Assembly: GCF_000344615.1 (NCBI RefSeq) | Contig: NZ_KB467824.1 | Coordinates: forward strand, 909,658-973,657 | DNA length: 64,000 bases | Direction: 5' to 3' | DNA from: Janthinobacterium sp. CG3 | GTDB lineage: Bacteria; Pseudomonadota; Gammaproteobacteria; Burkholderiales; Burkholderiaceae_D | Shown here: positions 41,652 to 50,522 of the stretch, one piece after another | How the letters are laid out: the number at the start of each line of letters is the position of its first letter | Numbering within the stretch: position 1 is the first letter of the stretch | Translations under genes and position numbers: made by a program | The notes under the pieces: generated by a model | What the model was told of the DNA's origin: nothing | The model's input: the letters and a program-made list of their open reading frames with translations, nothing else | The model's database searches: none

Positions 41652-42857
41652 TCAGGTTTTGATCTTGCTGATCGTATCGTAGATCGGTCCCAGCACCGAC
41701 AGCATGATCCAGCCCAGCAGCAGCCCCAGGACCACCGTCATGGCCGGCTCTATCATCGCCTGCACCTTCTCGATCATGTCCTTGACCTCGCGGTTGTAGA
41801 AATAGCTGACGTTGCGCAGCGCCGTGTCGAGCGAGCCGGTGGCCTCGCCGACCTTGAGCATGCGGATCACCAGCGGCGGGAAGATGCCGGTGTTCTGGAA
41901 CGCCGCCGTCACCCCCTGCCCCTCCGAGATCAGTTGCGCGGCGCGGCGCAGGCCGGCGGCCACGACGCGGTTGCCGACGATGCCCTCGGACAGGCGGATG
42001 CAGTCGAGGATGGTGATGCCGGAGGCGTACATCAGCGCGAAAAAGGTGGCGAAGCGCGCCAGGATGATCTTGTGCAGCACCGGCCCGACCAGCCAGACGC
42101 GCAGCTTCATGCCGTCGAAGGCGAAGGCCGCCGCCTCGCTGCGGGCGATCCAGGCGCGGGCGCCGAACCAGGCCGCCACCGGCAGCGCCAGCAGCAGATA
42201 CCAGTAGTCGATGAAGACGTTCGAGACGACGATCAGCGCGCGCGTGTGGAAGGGCAGCGCGCCGCCCATGTTCTTGATGAAGGCGGTCAGCTGCGGCACC
42301 AGGTAGATCATCAGGAAGAAGGTGACGGCGACCACGACCAGGCCGACCACGGCCGGGTACATGACGATCTTCTTGCTTTGCGCGGCCAGCTCGTCCTGCC
42401 ACTTCAGGCTCTCCGACAGGTTCTTGAAGACCTCGGCGATCTTGCCGCTGTGCTCGCCGGCGGTGATCAGGCTGGTGAAGGTGTTGTCGAAAATGTCCGG
42501 ATGCACCGCCAGCGCCGCCGACAGGCTCAGGCCGCCCTCGATGCCCTCGACCAGTTCGGTGATGACTTCGCGCAGGCGCGGGTGGTCGGTGCTGTCGCGC
42601 AAATCGTTCAAGCCCTCCAGGATGGGCACGCCGGCGCCGGTCAACTGCTCCATGTGGAAGCAAAAGTTGATCAGGTCGGCGCGGCGCACCACGCGCGCGC
42701 CCAGCAGCACCAGTTGCTGGCTGCTGAGCTTGAAGTCGATCAAGTCCAACTGCATGCGGTGCAGGCGCAGTTCCAGGTCGGGCACGTTGCTCGCGTCCAT
42801 CACCCCCGGCACCATCTGGCCGGCCGGGTCCATTGCGCGGTAGGCGTATTGCGCCAT
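41652..42857 (-). CDS. mshG: MshG/PilC/GspF platform protein
   Basis: 401-residue polytopic inner-membrane protein. It has two T2SSF repeats: the first with FCFHMEQLTGAGVPILEGLNDLRDSTDHPRLREVITEL, and the second with FATFFALMYASGITILDCIRLSEGIVGNRVV and RMLKVGEATGSLDTALRNVSYFYNREV. TM segments are near ~170-195, ~220-245 and ~375-395. Its start (42857) overlaps the MshE stop by one base. It forms the platform that the ATPase rotates to add pilin subunits. Confidence 0.92.
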   Translation of the reverse strand: MAQYAYRAMDPAGQMVPGVMDASNVPDLELRLHRMQLDLIDFKLSSQQLVLLGARVVRRADLINFCFHMEQLTGAGVPILEGLNDLRDSTDHPRLREVITELVEGIEGGLSLSAALAVHPDIFDNTFTSLITAGEHSGKIAEVFKNLSESLKWQDELAAQSKKIVMYPAVVGLVVVAVTFFLMIYLVPQLTAFIKNMGGALPFHTRALIVVSNVFIDYWYLLLALPVAAWFGARAWIARSEAAAFAFDGMKLRVWLVGPVLHKIILARFATFFALMYASGITILDCIRLSEGIVGNRVVAAGLRRAAQLISEGQGVTAAFQNTGIFPPLVIRMLKVGEATGSLDTALRNVSYFYNREVKDMIEKVQAMIEPAMTVVLGLLLGWIMLSVLGPIYDTISKIKT

Positions 42858-44599
42858 CAGGCCAGCCGGTCGGTCAGGTCGACCACGCGCGCCACCTCGT
42901 CGAGCGTGGTGGCGCCCTCGCGCACGCGGCGCACGCCGTCGTCGACCAGCGCGTGGAAGCCGGCGGCGCGGGCGGCGTTCTTCAGCTCGCGCGACGAGGC
43001 GCGCCGCGCCACCATTTCGTCGAGTTCGGGCGTCATCTTCAGCAGCTCGATGAGCGCCATGCGGCCCTTGTAGCCCTGGTGGGCGCAGCGCTCGCAGCCC
43101 TGGGCGCGGTAGATCGTCACGGCGCCGGCGTCGGCGTCGGCGTCGCCGGATGTGGCATGCTCGTCGCGCTGCGGCGCCAGCCCGAGCAGGCGCCGCTCGA
43201 CGGCGTCGGCGGTGTGCGCCGTGCGGCAGTGCGGGCACAGGCGGCGCACCAGGCGCTGCGCGACGATGCCGATGATGTTGCCGGCCATGACGTCGGGCAG
43301 GATGCCGATGTCGAGCAGGCGCGAGATCGAGCCGATCGCCGAGTTGGTGTGCAAGGTGGTGTAGACCTGGTGCCCGGTCATGGCGGCGGCGAAGGCCATC
43401 TCCGCCGTTTCCTTGTCGCGCACCTCGCCGACCAGGATCACGTCCGGGTCTTGCCGCATCATCGAGCGGATGCCGTCGGCGAAGCCCATCTTGGCCGACT
43501 CGTTGATCGAGGTCTGGCGTATCATCGTCATCGGGTACTCGACCGGGTCTTCCAGCGTCATGATGTTGACGCTCTCGGTGTTGATGTGGTTGAGGATCGA
43601 GTACAGCGTGGTGGTCTTGCCGCTGCCGGTCGGCCCCGTCACCAGGATCACGCCGTCGGGGCGGGCGATCATCAGCTTCAGGCGGGCCAGTTCGGCGTCG
43701 GCCAGGCCCAGCGCGTCCAGCGGCACCAGGCCCTTCTGGCGGTCGAGCACGCGCAGCACGAAGTTTTCGCCGTGCGTGGTGGGCTGGGCCGAGGCGCGGA
43801 AATCGATCTGCCGGCCGGAGAACTTGATCGAGATGCGCCCGTCCTGCGGCGCGCGCGACTCGGCGATGTTCATATTGCTGACCACTTTCAGGCGCACCAC
43901 CATGGCCGGCCAGTACGATTTGTGCAGGCTGCGGATTTGCCGCAGGATGCCGTCGATGCGGTAGCGGATGCGCAGGAACGACTGCTCCGGCTCGAAATGG
44001 ATGTCGGAGGCGCCGTTTTGCACCGCGTCGGCCAGCAGCGCGTCGATCAGGCGCACCATCGGCTGGCTGTACTCGTCCGACACCGCGCCCATGCTCTGGT
44101 AGTTGACCTCGCCGGTCTCGATCTCCAGCAGGATGCCGTCGATCGACAGCTCGAAGCCGTAGTACTGGTCGATGGCGCGCGAGATGTCGGAGTCGTTGAC
44201 CAGCAGCGGCGTGATGCTGATGCCCTTGACCAGCATCGCGCTGATCTGGTCGAGGGCGACGATGTTGCTGGTGTCGGCCATGGCCAGGATCAGGTTGTCC
44301 TTGTCGCGCTCGTAGACGATGGGGAACACGCGGTAGCGCTTGGCCACTTCCTTGGGGATCAACTTGAGGGCGATGGCGTCGACCACCAGGCTGCTCAGGT
44401 CGGCGCTTTGCTGGTGCAGGTTTTCGCTGAGCGCCTCGCGCACGGTGGCTTCGGTAACGAAACCGAGCGTGATGAGCAGGCGCCCGAGCGGCTCGGGGGT
44501 GCGTTTTTGCTCGATCAGCGCGATGCGCAGCTGGTCCTCGCTGATGACGCCTTTTTGGATCAGCTGCTTGCCGAGCGGGAGTTTTGCTTGTTCTGCCAT
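42857..44599 (-). CDS. mshE: MshE-type pilus assembly ATPase (minus cluster)
   Basis: 580 residues. N-terminal MshEN module (~6-60; LGKQLIQKGVISEDQLRIALIEQ and LGRLLITLGFVTEATVREAL), then the GspE/PilB catalytic part with Walker A GPTGSGKTT (322-330), the Asp box (TLEDPVEYP), Walker B-like VILVGEVRD (388-396) and His box (TTLHTNSA). Four cysteines (CPHC 455-458, CERC 502-505) form the zinc site of extension ATPases. It powers pilus assembly. In the first MshEN half the normally conserved Arg of RLG is Pro (residue 8), unlike the plus-strand homologue, so c-di-GMP control may differ. Confidence 0.93.
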   Translation of the reverse strand: MAEQAKLPLGKQLIQKGVISEDQLRIALIEQKRTPEPLGRLLITLGFVTEATVREALSENLHQQSADLSSLVVDAIALKLIPKEVAKRYRVFPIVYERDKDNLILAMADTSNIVALDQISAMLVKGISITPLLVNDSDISRAIDQYYGFELSIDGILLEIETGEVNYQSMGAVSDEYSQPMVRLIDALLADAVQNGASDIHFEPEQSFLRIRYRIDGILRQIRSLHKSYWPAMVVRLKVVSNMNIAESRAPQDGRISIKFSGRQIDFRASAQPTTHGENFVLRVLDRQKGLVPLDALGLADAELARLKLMIARPDGVILVTGPTGSGKTTTLYSILNHINTESVNIMTLEDPVEYPMTMIRQTSINESAKMGFADGIRSMMRQDPDVILVGEVRDKETAEMAFAAAMTGHQVYTTLHTNSAIGSISRLLDIGILPDVMAGNIIGIVAQRLVRRLCPHCRTAHTADAVERRLLGLAPQRDEHATSGDADADAGAVTIYRAQGCERCAHQGYKGRMALIELLKMTPELDEMVARRASSRELKNAARAAGFHALVDDGVRRVREGATTLDEVARVVDLTDRLA

Positions 44600-44606
44600 G
44601 ACGCTC

Positions 44607-46124
44607 TTATTCGGTGGTGGCGCGGGCGCCGGCGCCGGCCAGTTCGCGCATGCGCCGGCGCACCGCGGCGCGGTCGAAGCTGCCGGGGGCGTTCTGCGCC
44701 AGCGCCAGCGCGCGTTGGTAATAGGTCAGCGCCAACTTGGCCTGGTTCAAGCGGTCCAGGCCGACGGCCAGGTTGAAGGCGTAGTCGGCGTTGTCGGGCG
44801 TGCTGTTGTAGGCGCGGAAAAACAATTGCTGGGCGTCGCTCCAGCGGCTTTGCTTGGCGTACAGGTTGCCTAGCGCGAACAGCACCGGGCCGGCGTCGGG
44901 GGCGCGCTGCAAAATCGCCTTCAGGCGCGACTCGCCCTGCACCGGGTCGCCCTGGCGCAGCGCGATCAGGCCGGCCAGCGCCTCGCCGTCGTTGGGGTCC
45001 AGTTCCAGCAGGCGCAGGTACAGCGCGCCGGCCTGCGGCCCCTGGCCTTCGCGCACCGCGACGGCGGCCATGCCGAGCAGGGCGTCGCGGTTGTTCGGCT
45101 CCTGCCGCAGCACCGCGTCGTAGCGCTGGCGGGCGTTGCCGGTGTCGCCGCTGTTGAACGCCTGGTAGGCGCCCTCCAGCGCCGGATTGATTTGCGGCGC
45201 CACGTCGGTGCGCAGCACGCGGATGTCGGCGCCGTCGGACGGCGCCAGCGCCGCCGCGGCCTGCGGCGGCGCTGGCCGTTGCGCTGGTGGCCGCTGCGGC
45301 GCCTGCTGCTGCTGTTGCTGCTGCTGTTGCTGCTGCTGTTGCTGCTGTTCCATGGCCAAGGCCTGCTGTTCGATGCGTTCGCGCGCGCCCGGCTCGTAGC
45401 CGGGCGGCGGCTGCGGGCTGGACGGGGTGGCCGGGTTGGGCGGGGCGCCCTGGTAGGCCGGGTAGACCGGCACGGCGCCGGGGGCGCCGTCGCCGGCGGG
45501 CGCGCCGTCCGGCGTAATCGGGTACGCGGCGGCGCCCTGGGGCGCCGCCGGCGCGCCGACAGGCGCGGCCGGCGCTTCCGTCAGCGGCATCGGCACCATC
45601 GGCAGGTTGGCGCCGGCGCCGCCGTTGGTGGCGTGCCAGTACCAGTAGCCGAAGCCGCCGAGCACCAGCGCCAGCACGGTGCACAGCCCCGCCAGGCGCA
45701 GCGTCGCCGGATCGACCGACATCGGCGCGGGCGCGGCGGCGGCCGGCTTGGCGCGCGGCGTCGCGCGCGGGCGCGGCGGCGGCTCGGGCTTGGCGCGGGC
45801 GCTCTCCTGGCGCGGCGCCTCGAAGGCGGCGGCCGGGCGCGGCGCGTCCGGCGCAGGCGCGGCGAACCGCGCCTGCGCCGCGGGGCCGGCGAAGGACGGC
45901 GCTTCGGCCGCCGCCGCGGCCGTGCCCAGCGGCGCCAGGCTCAAGCCGTCGACCGGCTCCAGCGCCAGCGCCGTCGGCGCGGCGGCCGGCGCGTCCTGCC
46001 GCTCGCGCGGCGACAGCGAGAGGATCTGGTCGTACGCCTCGGACGGCTTTTCCAGCTCGTCCTCGTGCGCGCTATTCTGTTTGGCGCGCTCGGCCTTCTT
46101 CAACGCCTGCATCAGTAGGCTCAT
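44607..46124 (-). CDS. mshN: MshN-like TPR protein with polyglutamine tract
   Basis: 505 residues; the ATG overlaps the mshL stop (ATGA). A short cytoplasmic segment (SLLMQALKKAERAKQNS, the motif that opens MshN and related GspB-like proteins) is followed by a long linker, one TM helix (~165-185, GLCTVLALVLGGFGYWYW), an extended proline/alanine region and a run of 15 glutamines encoded by a 12-bp periodic repeat. The C-terminal ~200 residues are TPRs (AYQAFNSGDTGNARQRYDAVLRQEPNNRDALLGMAAV ... LYLRLLELDPNDGEALAGLIAL). It likely scaffolds the periplasmic part of the machine. Confidence 0.85.
   Translation of the reverse strand: MSLLMQALKKAERAKQNSAHEDELEKPSEAYDQILSLSPRERQDAPAAAPTALALEPVDGLSLAPLGTAAAAAEAPSFAGPAAQARFAAPAPDAPRPAAAFEAPRQESARAKPEPPPRPRATPRAKPAAAAPAPMSVDPATLRLAGLCTVLALVLGGFGYWYWHATNGGAGANLPMVPMPLTEAPAAPVGAPAAPQGAAAYPITPDGAPAGDGAPGAVPVYPAYQGAPPNPATPSSPQPPPGYEPGARERIEQQALAMEQQQQQQQQQQQQQQQAPQRPPAQRPAPPQAAAALAPSDGADIRVLRTDVAPQINPALEGAYQAFNSGDTGNARQRYDAVLRQEPNNRDALLGMAAVAVREGQGPQAGALYLRLLELDPNDGEALAGLIALRQGDPVQGESRLKAILQRAPDAGPVLFALGNLYAKQSRWSDAQQLFFRAYNSTPDNADYAFNLAVGLDRLNQAKLALTYYQRALALAQNAPGSFDRAAVRRRMRELAGAGARATTE
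45303..45350 (-). repeat. 12-bp periodic repeat encoding polyglutamine in mshN
   Basis: About four units of (CTGCTGCTGTTG) as read on the plus strand, giving CAG/CAA codons on the minus strand and a run of 15 Gln. Such tracts can vary in length by slippage in steps of 12 bp (four residues) without changing frame. Confidence 0.8.
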
Positions 46125-48076
46125 GTTCCGTCTGCCCTCACGGCGGGATAGGCCTGCGCGGCCGGGGCTGTCCGGGGCGCGGGCTGGGCCGGCGCCGCGC
46201 TCGGCAGCAGATAGCGGTAGTCCTTGTAGTCGCCGTTGATGCTGGCGTCCTTGACGACGACCGGGCGGATGAAAATCACCAGCTCGGTCTTGCTGCTGCT
46301 TTCGTTACGGTACGAAAACAGGTCGCCCAAAATGGGAATCCTGCCGACGCCCGGCACGCTGTCCTTGTTGTTGTCGACCGAATCCTGCATCAGGCCGCCC
46401 ATCACCGCCACCTGGCCGCTGCTGACCTTCATGATCGACTCCAGCTCGCGCGCCTGGATCACCGGCACCTTGCTGACCACCGGCGTGCTACCGCGGGCCA
46501 GTTCCGGGTTCGGGTCTTGCACGTAGCCGACGATGCGCGTGATGGTCGGGCGCACGTTCAGCGTTACCTCGTCGCTGTCGGCGATCTGCGGGGTCACGCT
46601 CATGACGAAGCCGACCGGCACCGTCTCCAGGCGCGACTCGTAGGTGGCCGGGGTGGTGATGACGTTGTTCAGGCCGTACACCGCCGGCGTCACCTTGATG
46701 GTGAAAAAGACCTGGTTGTCGACCACCTTGAGCAGCGCCGTCTGGTTGTTGAGCACGCTGATTTTCGGACTCGACAGGACCTTTACCTTGCCGAACGATT
46801 CGAGCAGTTGGATGGTGGCGGCGATGTTGCCCAGGCGGCTGGTCGGATTCAGGTAGTCGAGCACCAGCAAGCCCGGCGTGGCGCCGGGCGTGACGGCCGA
46901 CAGCAGCGCGGTGTTGCCGACCTGCTTTTGCGTCACGCTCAGGCCGCTGTCCGGGCCGCGCAGGCGCGACCAGTTGATGCCCTGCTGGTACTGGTCGCTC
47001 AGGCGCACCTCGATGATGGTCGCTTCGATCAAGACCTGGCGCTTGGCGCTGCTGAGCACGATGTCCATGAATTCCTGGATCTTCTCGTGCTGGCGGCCGG
47101 TGGCGCGCACGGCGATCAGGCCGCCCTCGACGTTGACCACCACCGACGACGGGCTGCCCTTGTTGGCCATCTTCAGCGCGGCGGAGGCGTCGCCCGGCTG
47201 TTGGCCCTGGCCGCCCTGGACGGCGTTCGGGCCGCCGGCCGGCGGGTTCTGCGCGTATTGGCCCTGGTTCTGCTGTCCGCCCTGGAGCGGGTTCTGGCCC
47301 TGGTTCTGGTTGTTCGGGTTGTTTTGGCTGCTCTGGTACTGGCTCTGGTATTGGCCCTGGCCGGCGCCGCTCTGGGCCATTTGCGCCAGCGGGTCCGTCA
47401 GCGGGTCGCCCAGCGTGGTTTCGCGCAGCAGGTCGCGGATATTGCGCTCCAGGCTGTACCAAAAATTGTTTTCCGACTTGTTGAGCACCGAGGTCGTCGA
47501 ATTGTTGTTGCCGCCGGCCGAGCCGGCGCCGCCGCTGTTGGCCGCCGCGCCGGCGCCGCCGCCGGCGCTGGAGCCGCCGCCGGCGGTGGAAATCTGGGTG
47601 GCGATGTTGACGCTGCTGTTGGTGCTGCGCGCGATGTTGACGTAATCGACCTTGTAATGGCGCCAGACGGCGGTGTCGGGCAGCACCGTCAGGTTCTTGC
47701 CGTCGATTTCATAGCGCATGTCGACTTGCCGGGAGATGCGCGTCAGCAATTGCGGCAGGGTCTGGTTGAGCGCGTTCAGCGTGACGCTGCCGTCGATGCC
47801 GGGGTGGATGTCGACGTTCATGCCGGCGTCGCGCGCCAGCGCGAACAGCAGCGACTGCACCGGCACCTTGTGCACCGTCACGCTGTAGGTTTCCAGCTTG
47901 GCGGCGGGGGCGGGCGGGCGCAGGGCGGTGCTTTGCTGGACCGTCTCGGGGATGGCGCCGGCCGCTTGCGGCGCTTCGCTGATGTGGCTGGGGGAGGTCG
48001 GCAGCGATGGGCCGGCGCACGCGCCGAGCAGCGCGCAGCACAGGGCCGGCATCAGGGGGGCAGCAGGTATTTTCAT
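46121..48076 (-). CDS. mshL: MshL-type outer-membrane secretin (minus cluster)
   Basis: 651 residues. Lipoprotein signal with lipobox LLGAC (Cys20). An N-terminal secretin/TonB-like domain (YSVTVHKVPVQSLLFALARDAGMNVDIHPGIDGSVTLNALNQTLPQLL) is followed by a Gly/Ser/Asn- and Gln-rich insertion (~165-300), an N3-like module (VVNVEGGLIAVRATGRQHEKIQEFMDIVLSSAKRQVLIEATIIEV) and the secretin core (KVLSSPKISVLNNQTALLKV, FVMSVTPQIADSDEVTLNVRPTITR, VMGGLMQDSVDNNKDSVPGVGRIPILGDLFSYRNESSSKTELVIFIRPVVV). It forms the pilus exit pore. A 139-bp gap upstream (48077-48215) could contain an internal promoter (TTGCTT, 17 bp, TTAAAA). Confidence 0.94.
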   Translation of the reverse strand: MKIPAAPLMPALCCALLGACAGPSLPTSPSHISEAPQAAGAIPETVQQSTALRPPAPAAKLETYSVTVHKVPVQSLLFALARDAGMNVDIHPGIDGSVTLNALNQTLPQLLTRISRQVDMRYEIDGKNLTVLPDTAVWRHYKVDYVNIARSTNSSVNIATQISTAGGGSSAGGGAGAAANSGGAGSAGGNNNSTTSVLNKSENNFWYSLERNIRDLLRETTLGDPLTDPLAQMAQSGAGQGQYQSQYQSSQNNPNNQNQGQNPLQGGQQNQGQYAQNPPAGGPNAVQGGQGQQPGDASAALKMANKGSPSSVVVNVEGGLIAVRATGRQHEKIQEFMDIVLSSAKRQVLIEATIIEVRLSDQYQQGINWSRLRGPDSGLSVTQKQVGNTALLSAVTPGATPGLLVLDYLNPTSRLGNIAATIQLLESFGKVKVLSSPKISVLNNQTALLKVVDNQVFFTIKVTPAVYGLNNVITTPATYESRLETVPVGFVMSVTPQIADSDEVTLNVRPTITRIVGYVQDPNPELARGSTPVVSKVPVIQARELESIMKVSSGQVAVMGGLMQDSVDNNKDSVPGVGRIPILGDLFSYRNESSSKTELVIFIRPVVVKDASINGDYKDYRYLLPSAAPAQPAPRTAPAAQAYPAVRADGT

Positions 48077-48215
48077 TGATGTTCCGCCCTAGAGGCCGCT
48101 AATTGTTGTACTTTTGAAATTTTAACCACCTTGGCCGTATAAAAGCAATTGTACCGCGCATGGTCGCCGGACAAAGCGTGAAATAAGCCGGTGGAAACGG
48201 CTTTATTGGCAAGTA

Positions 48216-49490
48216 TCACCACAGTGGACCGGCGCCGGACGCCGCCACTTCGGCGCGGATGGCGGCGACGTCGACGATCCGCGGCCGGTACGGGCCCTGC
48301 TCGGACAGCAGCGCCTGCACCGCCTCGGCCTGGGCGCGGGTGCGGAAACTGCCGTAGACGATGGCGGTGTGGGCGGCGCCGTCCAGCCGCAGCGGATAGG
48401 CGTGCACCTGCTGCAGGCCGATGGCGTCGCCGGTGTCGCGCAGGAAGTTGTTCAGGCCGGCCCGGTCGCTGGACGGCAAGACCATGATTTGCAGCGCCAG
48501 GTGCTGCGCCGGCGCGCCCGCCAGCCAGGCCCGGCTGGCGTCCAGGCAGGCTTGCAGCGGCTGCACCCGGGCGCGCGCCGCCGCCGGCGCCGGCGCCGCC
48601 GGCAGCCAGGCCCAGGCCGCCGCGCCGGCCAGCAGCAACGCGCCCAGCGCGGCGGCGGCGACGCGCCGCGCCGGGCGCGCGGGCCGGCCGAAGGCGCTGT
48701 CGCCGATGGCCGCGCGGACGTGCTTGGCGCCGACGACGGCGGCGTCGTCGGCGAAGGCGGCCAGCATGGCCTTGTCGGCCAGGATGTTGATGCGCCGCAC
48801 GATGCCGCGCGACACGGCCGCCAGCTGGCGCACCGCCTCGGCGTCGAACAGGGCCGCACCGCGGTGGCCGGCGGCGCCCAGGCGGCAGGCCAGGAACTCC
48901 GGCACCAGCTCGGGCGCCATCAAGGGCACCGCGAAGCTGTGCGTGATGCGCTCCTTGAGTTGGCGCATCTCGGGCAGGTTCAGGCTGGCGTCCAGTTCGG
49001 GCTGGCCGAACAGCACGATCTGCAGCAGCTTGTGGTGCGCCGTTTCAAGGTTGGTCAGCAGGCGGATCTGTTCGAGCGTGGCCAGCGGCATCGCCTGGGC
49101 CTCCTCGACCAGCAGCACCACCTGGCGGCCGGCCGCGTGCTTGTCGATCAGGTCGCCGTGCAGCAGGCGCAGCACCTCGTCGGCGCGCTTGCCGCCGCTT
49201 GCCAGGTTCAGTTCGCCGGCGATGGCGAACAGCACCTCGTCCGGCGCCAGGCTGGGGTTGACCAGGTAGATCACCTCTATGTGCGGCGGCAACTGGCTTT
49301 CGAGCATGCGGCACAGCATGGTCTTGCCGCTGCCGACCTCGCCGGTGACCTTGATGATGCCCTCGCCGTGGATGACGCTGTAGAGCAGGGCGTCGAGGAT
49401 GGCGCCGCGCGTGTTGCCGCTGTAGAAAAACGCCGGGTTCGGCGTGATGCTGAAGGGCGCCTCGTCGAGGCCGAAGTGGGCGTGGTACAT
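48216..49490 (-). CDS. mshM: MshM/ExeA-like AAA ATPase with SPOR domain
   Basis: 424 residues from the ATG at 49490. The AAA_22 domain begins MYHAHFGLDEAPFSITPNPAFFYSG, with Walker A GEVGSGKT (~47-54) and a Walker B-like VVLLVEEAQAM. After residue ~290 there is a TM helix (VAAAALGALLLAGAAAWAWL), then a periplasmic part ending in a SPOR-like peptidoglycan-binding fold (ALQIMVLPSSDRAGLNNFL ... AIVYGSFRTRAQAEAVQALL). Such proteins help place the secretin through the cell wall. Second gene of the operon. Confidence 0.87.
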   Translation of the reverse strand: MYHAHFGLDEAPFSITPNPAFFYSGNTRGAILDALLYSVIHGEGIIKVTGEVGSGKTMLCRMLESQLPPHIEVIYLVNPSLAPDEVLFAIAGELNLASGGKRADEVLRLLHGDLIDKHAAGRQVVLLVEEAQAMPLATLEQIRLLTNLETAHHKLLQIVLFGQPELDASLNLPEMRQLKERITHSFAVPLMAPELVPEFLACRLGAAGHRGAALFDAEAVRQLAAVSRGIVRRINILADKAMLAAFADDAAVVGAKHVRAAIGDSAFGRPARPARRVAAAALGALLLAGAAAWAWLPAAPAPAAARARVQPLQACLDASRAWLAGAPAQHLALQIMVLPSSDRAGLNNFLRDTGDAIGLQQVHAYPLRLDGAAHTAIVYGSFRTRAQAEAVQALLSEQGPYRPRIVDVAAIRAEVAASGAGPLW

Positions 49491-49504
49491 GCTGTGGCTC
49501 CGGT

Positions 49505-50221
<717 letters not shown>

Positions 50222-50280
50222 GGATGGCCGGACGCTGTGGGGTTGGCGCGGGCGGGGCTGCCCGGAGCAGACTGTAGCGC

Positions 50281-50310
50281 ATTATCGTCACTTCTGGCCA
50301 CGCGCGGCAA
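50281..50310 (-). promoter_or_regulatory. Predicted promoter of the minus-strand pilus operon
   Basis: On the minus strand TTGCCG (50305-50310), 18-bp spacer, GATAAT (50281-50286), about 60 bp before the ABC ATPase start. Reasonable match to sigma70. Confidence 0.42.
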
Positions 50311-50318
50311 GCGCAAAC

Positions 50319-50375
50319 CGGGGACAGACCACGATTTCCGGGAAATACTTTCCCGGAAATCGTGGTCTGTCCCCG
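50319..50375. repeat. 27-bp perfect inverted repeat between the two pilus operons
   Basis: Arms 50319-50345 and 50349-50375 are exact complements around a TAC loop. The outer part (GGGGACAGACC) is a variant of the GGGGTCAGACC repeat family seen elsewhere in the window. A 15-bp direct repeat (GTCCCCGTCGCGTTG twice) follows. It lies between the two predicted divergent promoters. There is no T-run, so it is unlikely to be a simple terminator; it could form a cruciform, insulate the operons, or be a REP element. The whole 301-bp gap (50222-50522) holds no gene. Confidence 0.85.
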
Positions 50376-50440
50376 TCGCGTTGGTCCCCGTCGCGTTGGC
50401 GTTTGTTGTTGCCGTGGATGACTATTCGCGGCCGATTGTT

Positions 50441-50468
50441 TTGGCGCGGCCGCTTTCTGGCATAAAAT
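50441..50468 (+). promoter_or_regulatory. Predicted promoter of the plus-strand pilus operon
   Basis: TTGGCG (50441-50446), 16-bp spacer, TAAAAT (50463-50468), 55 bp before the MshE start. Fair match to sigma70. Confidence 0.42.
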
Positions 50469-50522
50469 GGGCCGCTGCCTGCTGTGGCAGCTTAATTGAC
50501 GTGCGCGAACCGAGGAGTGGGT

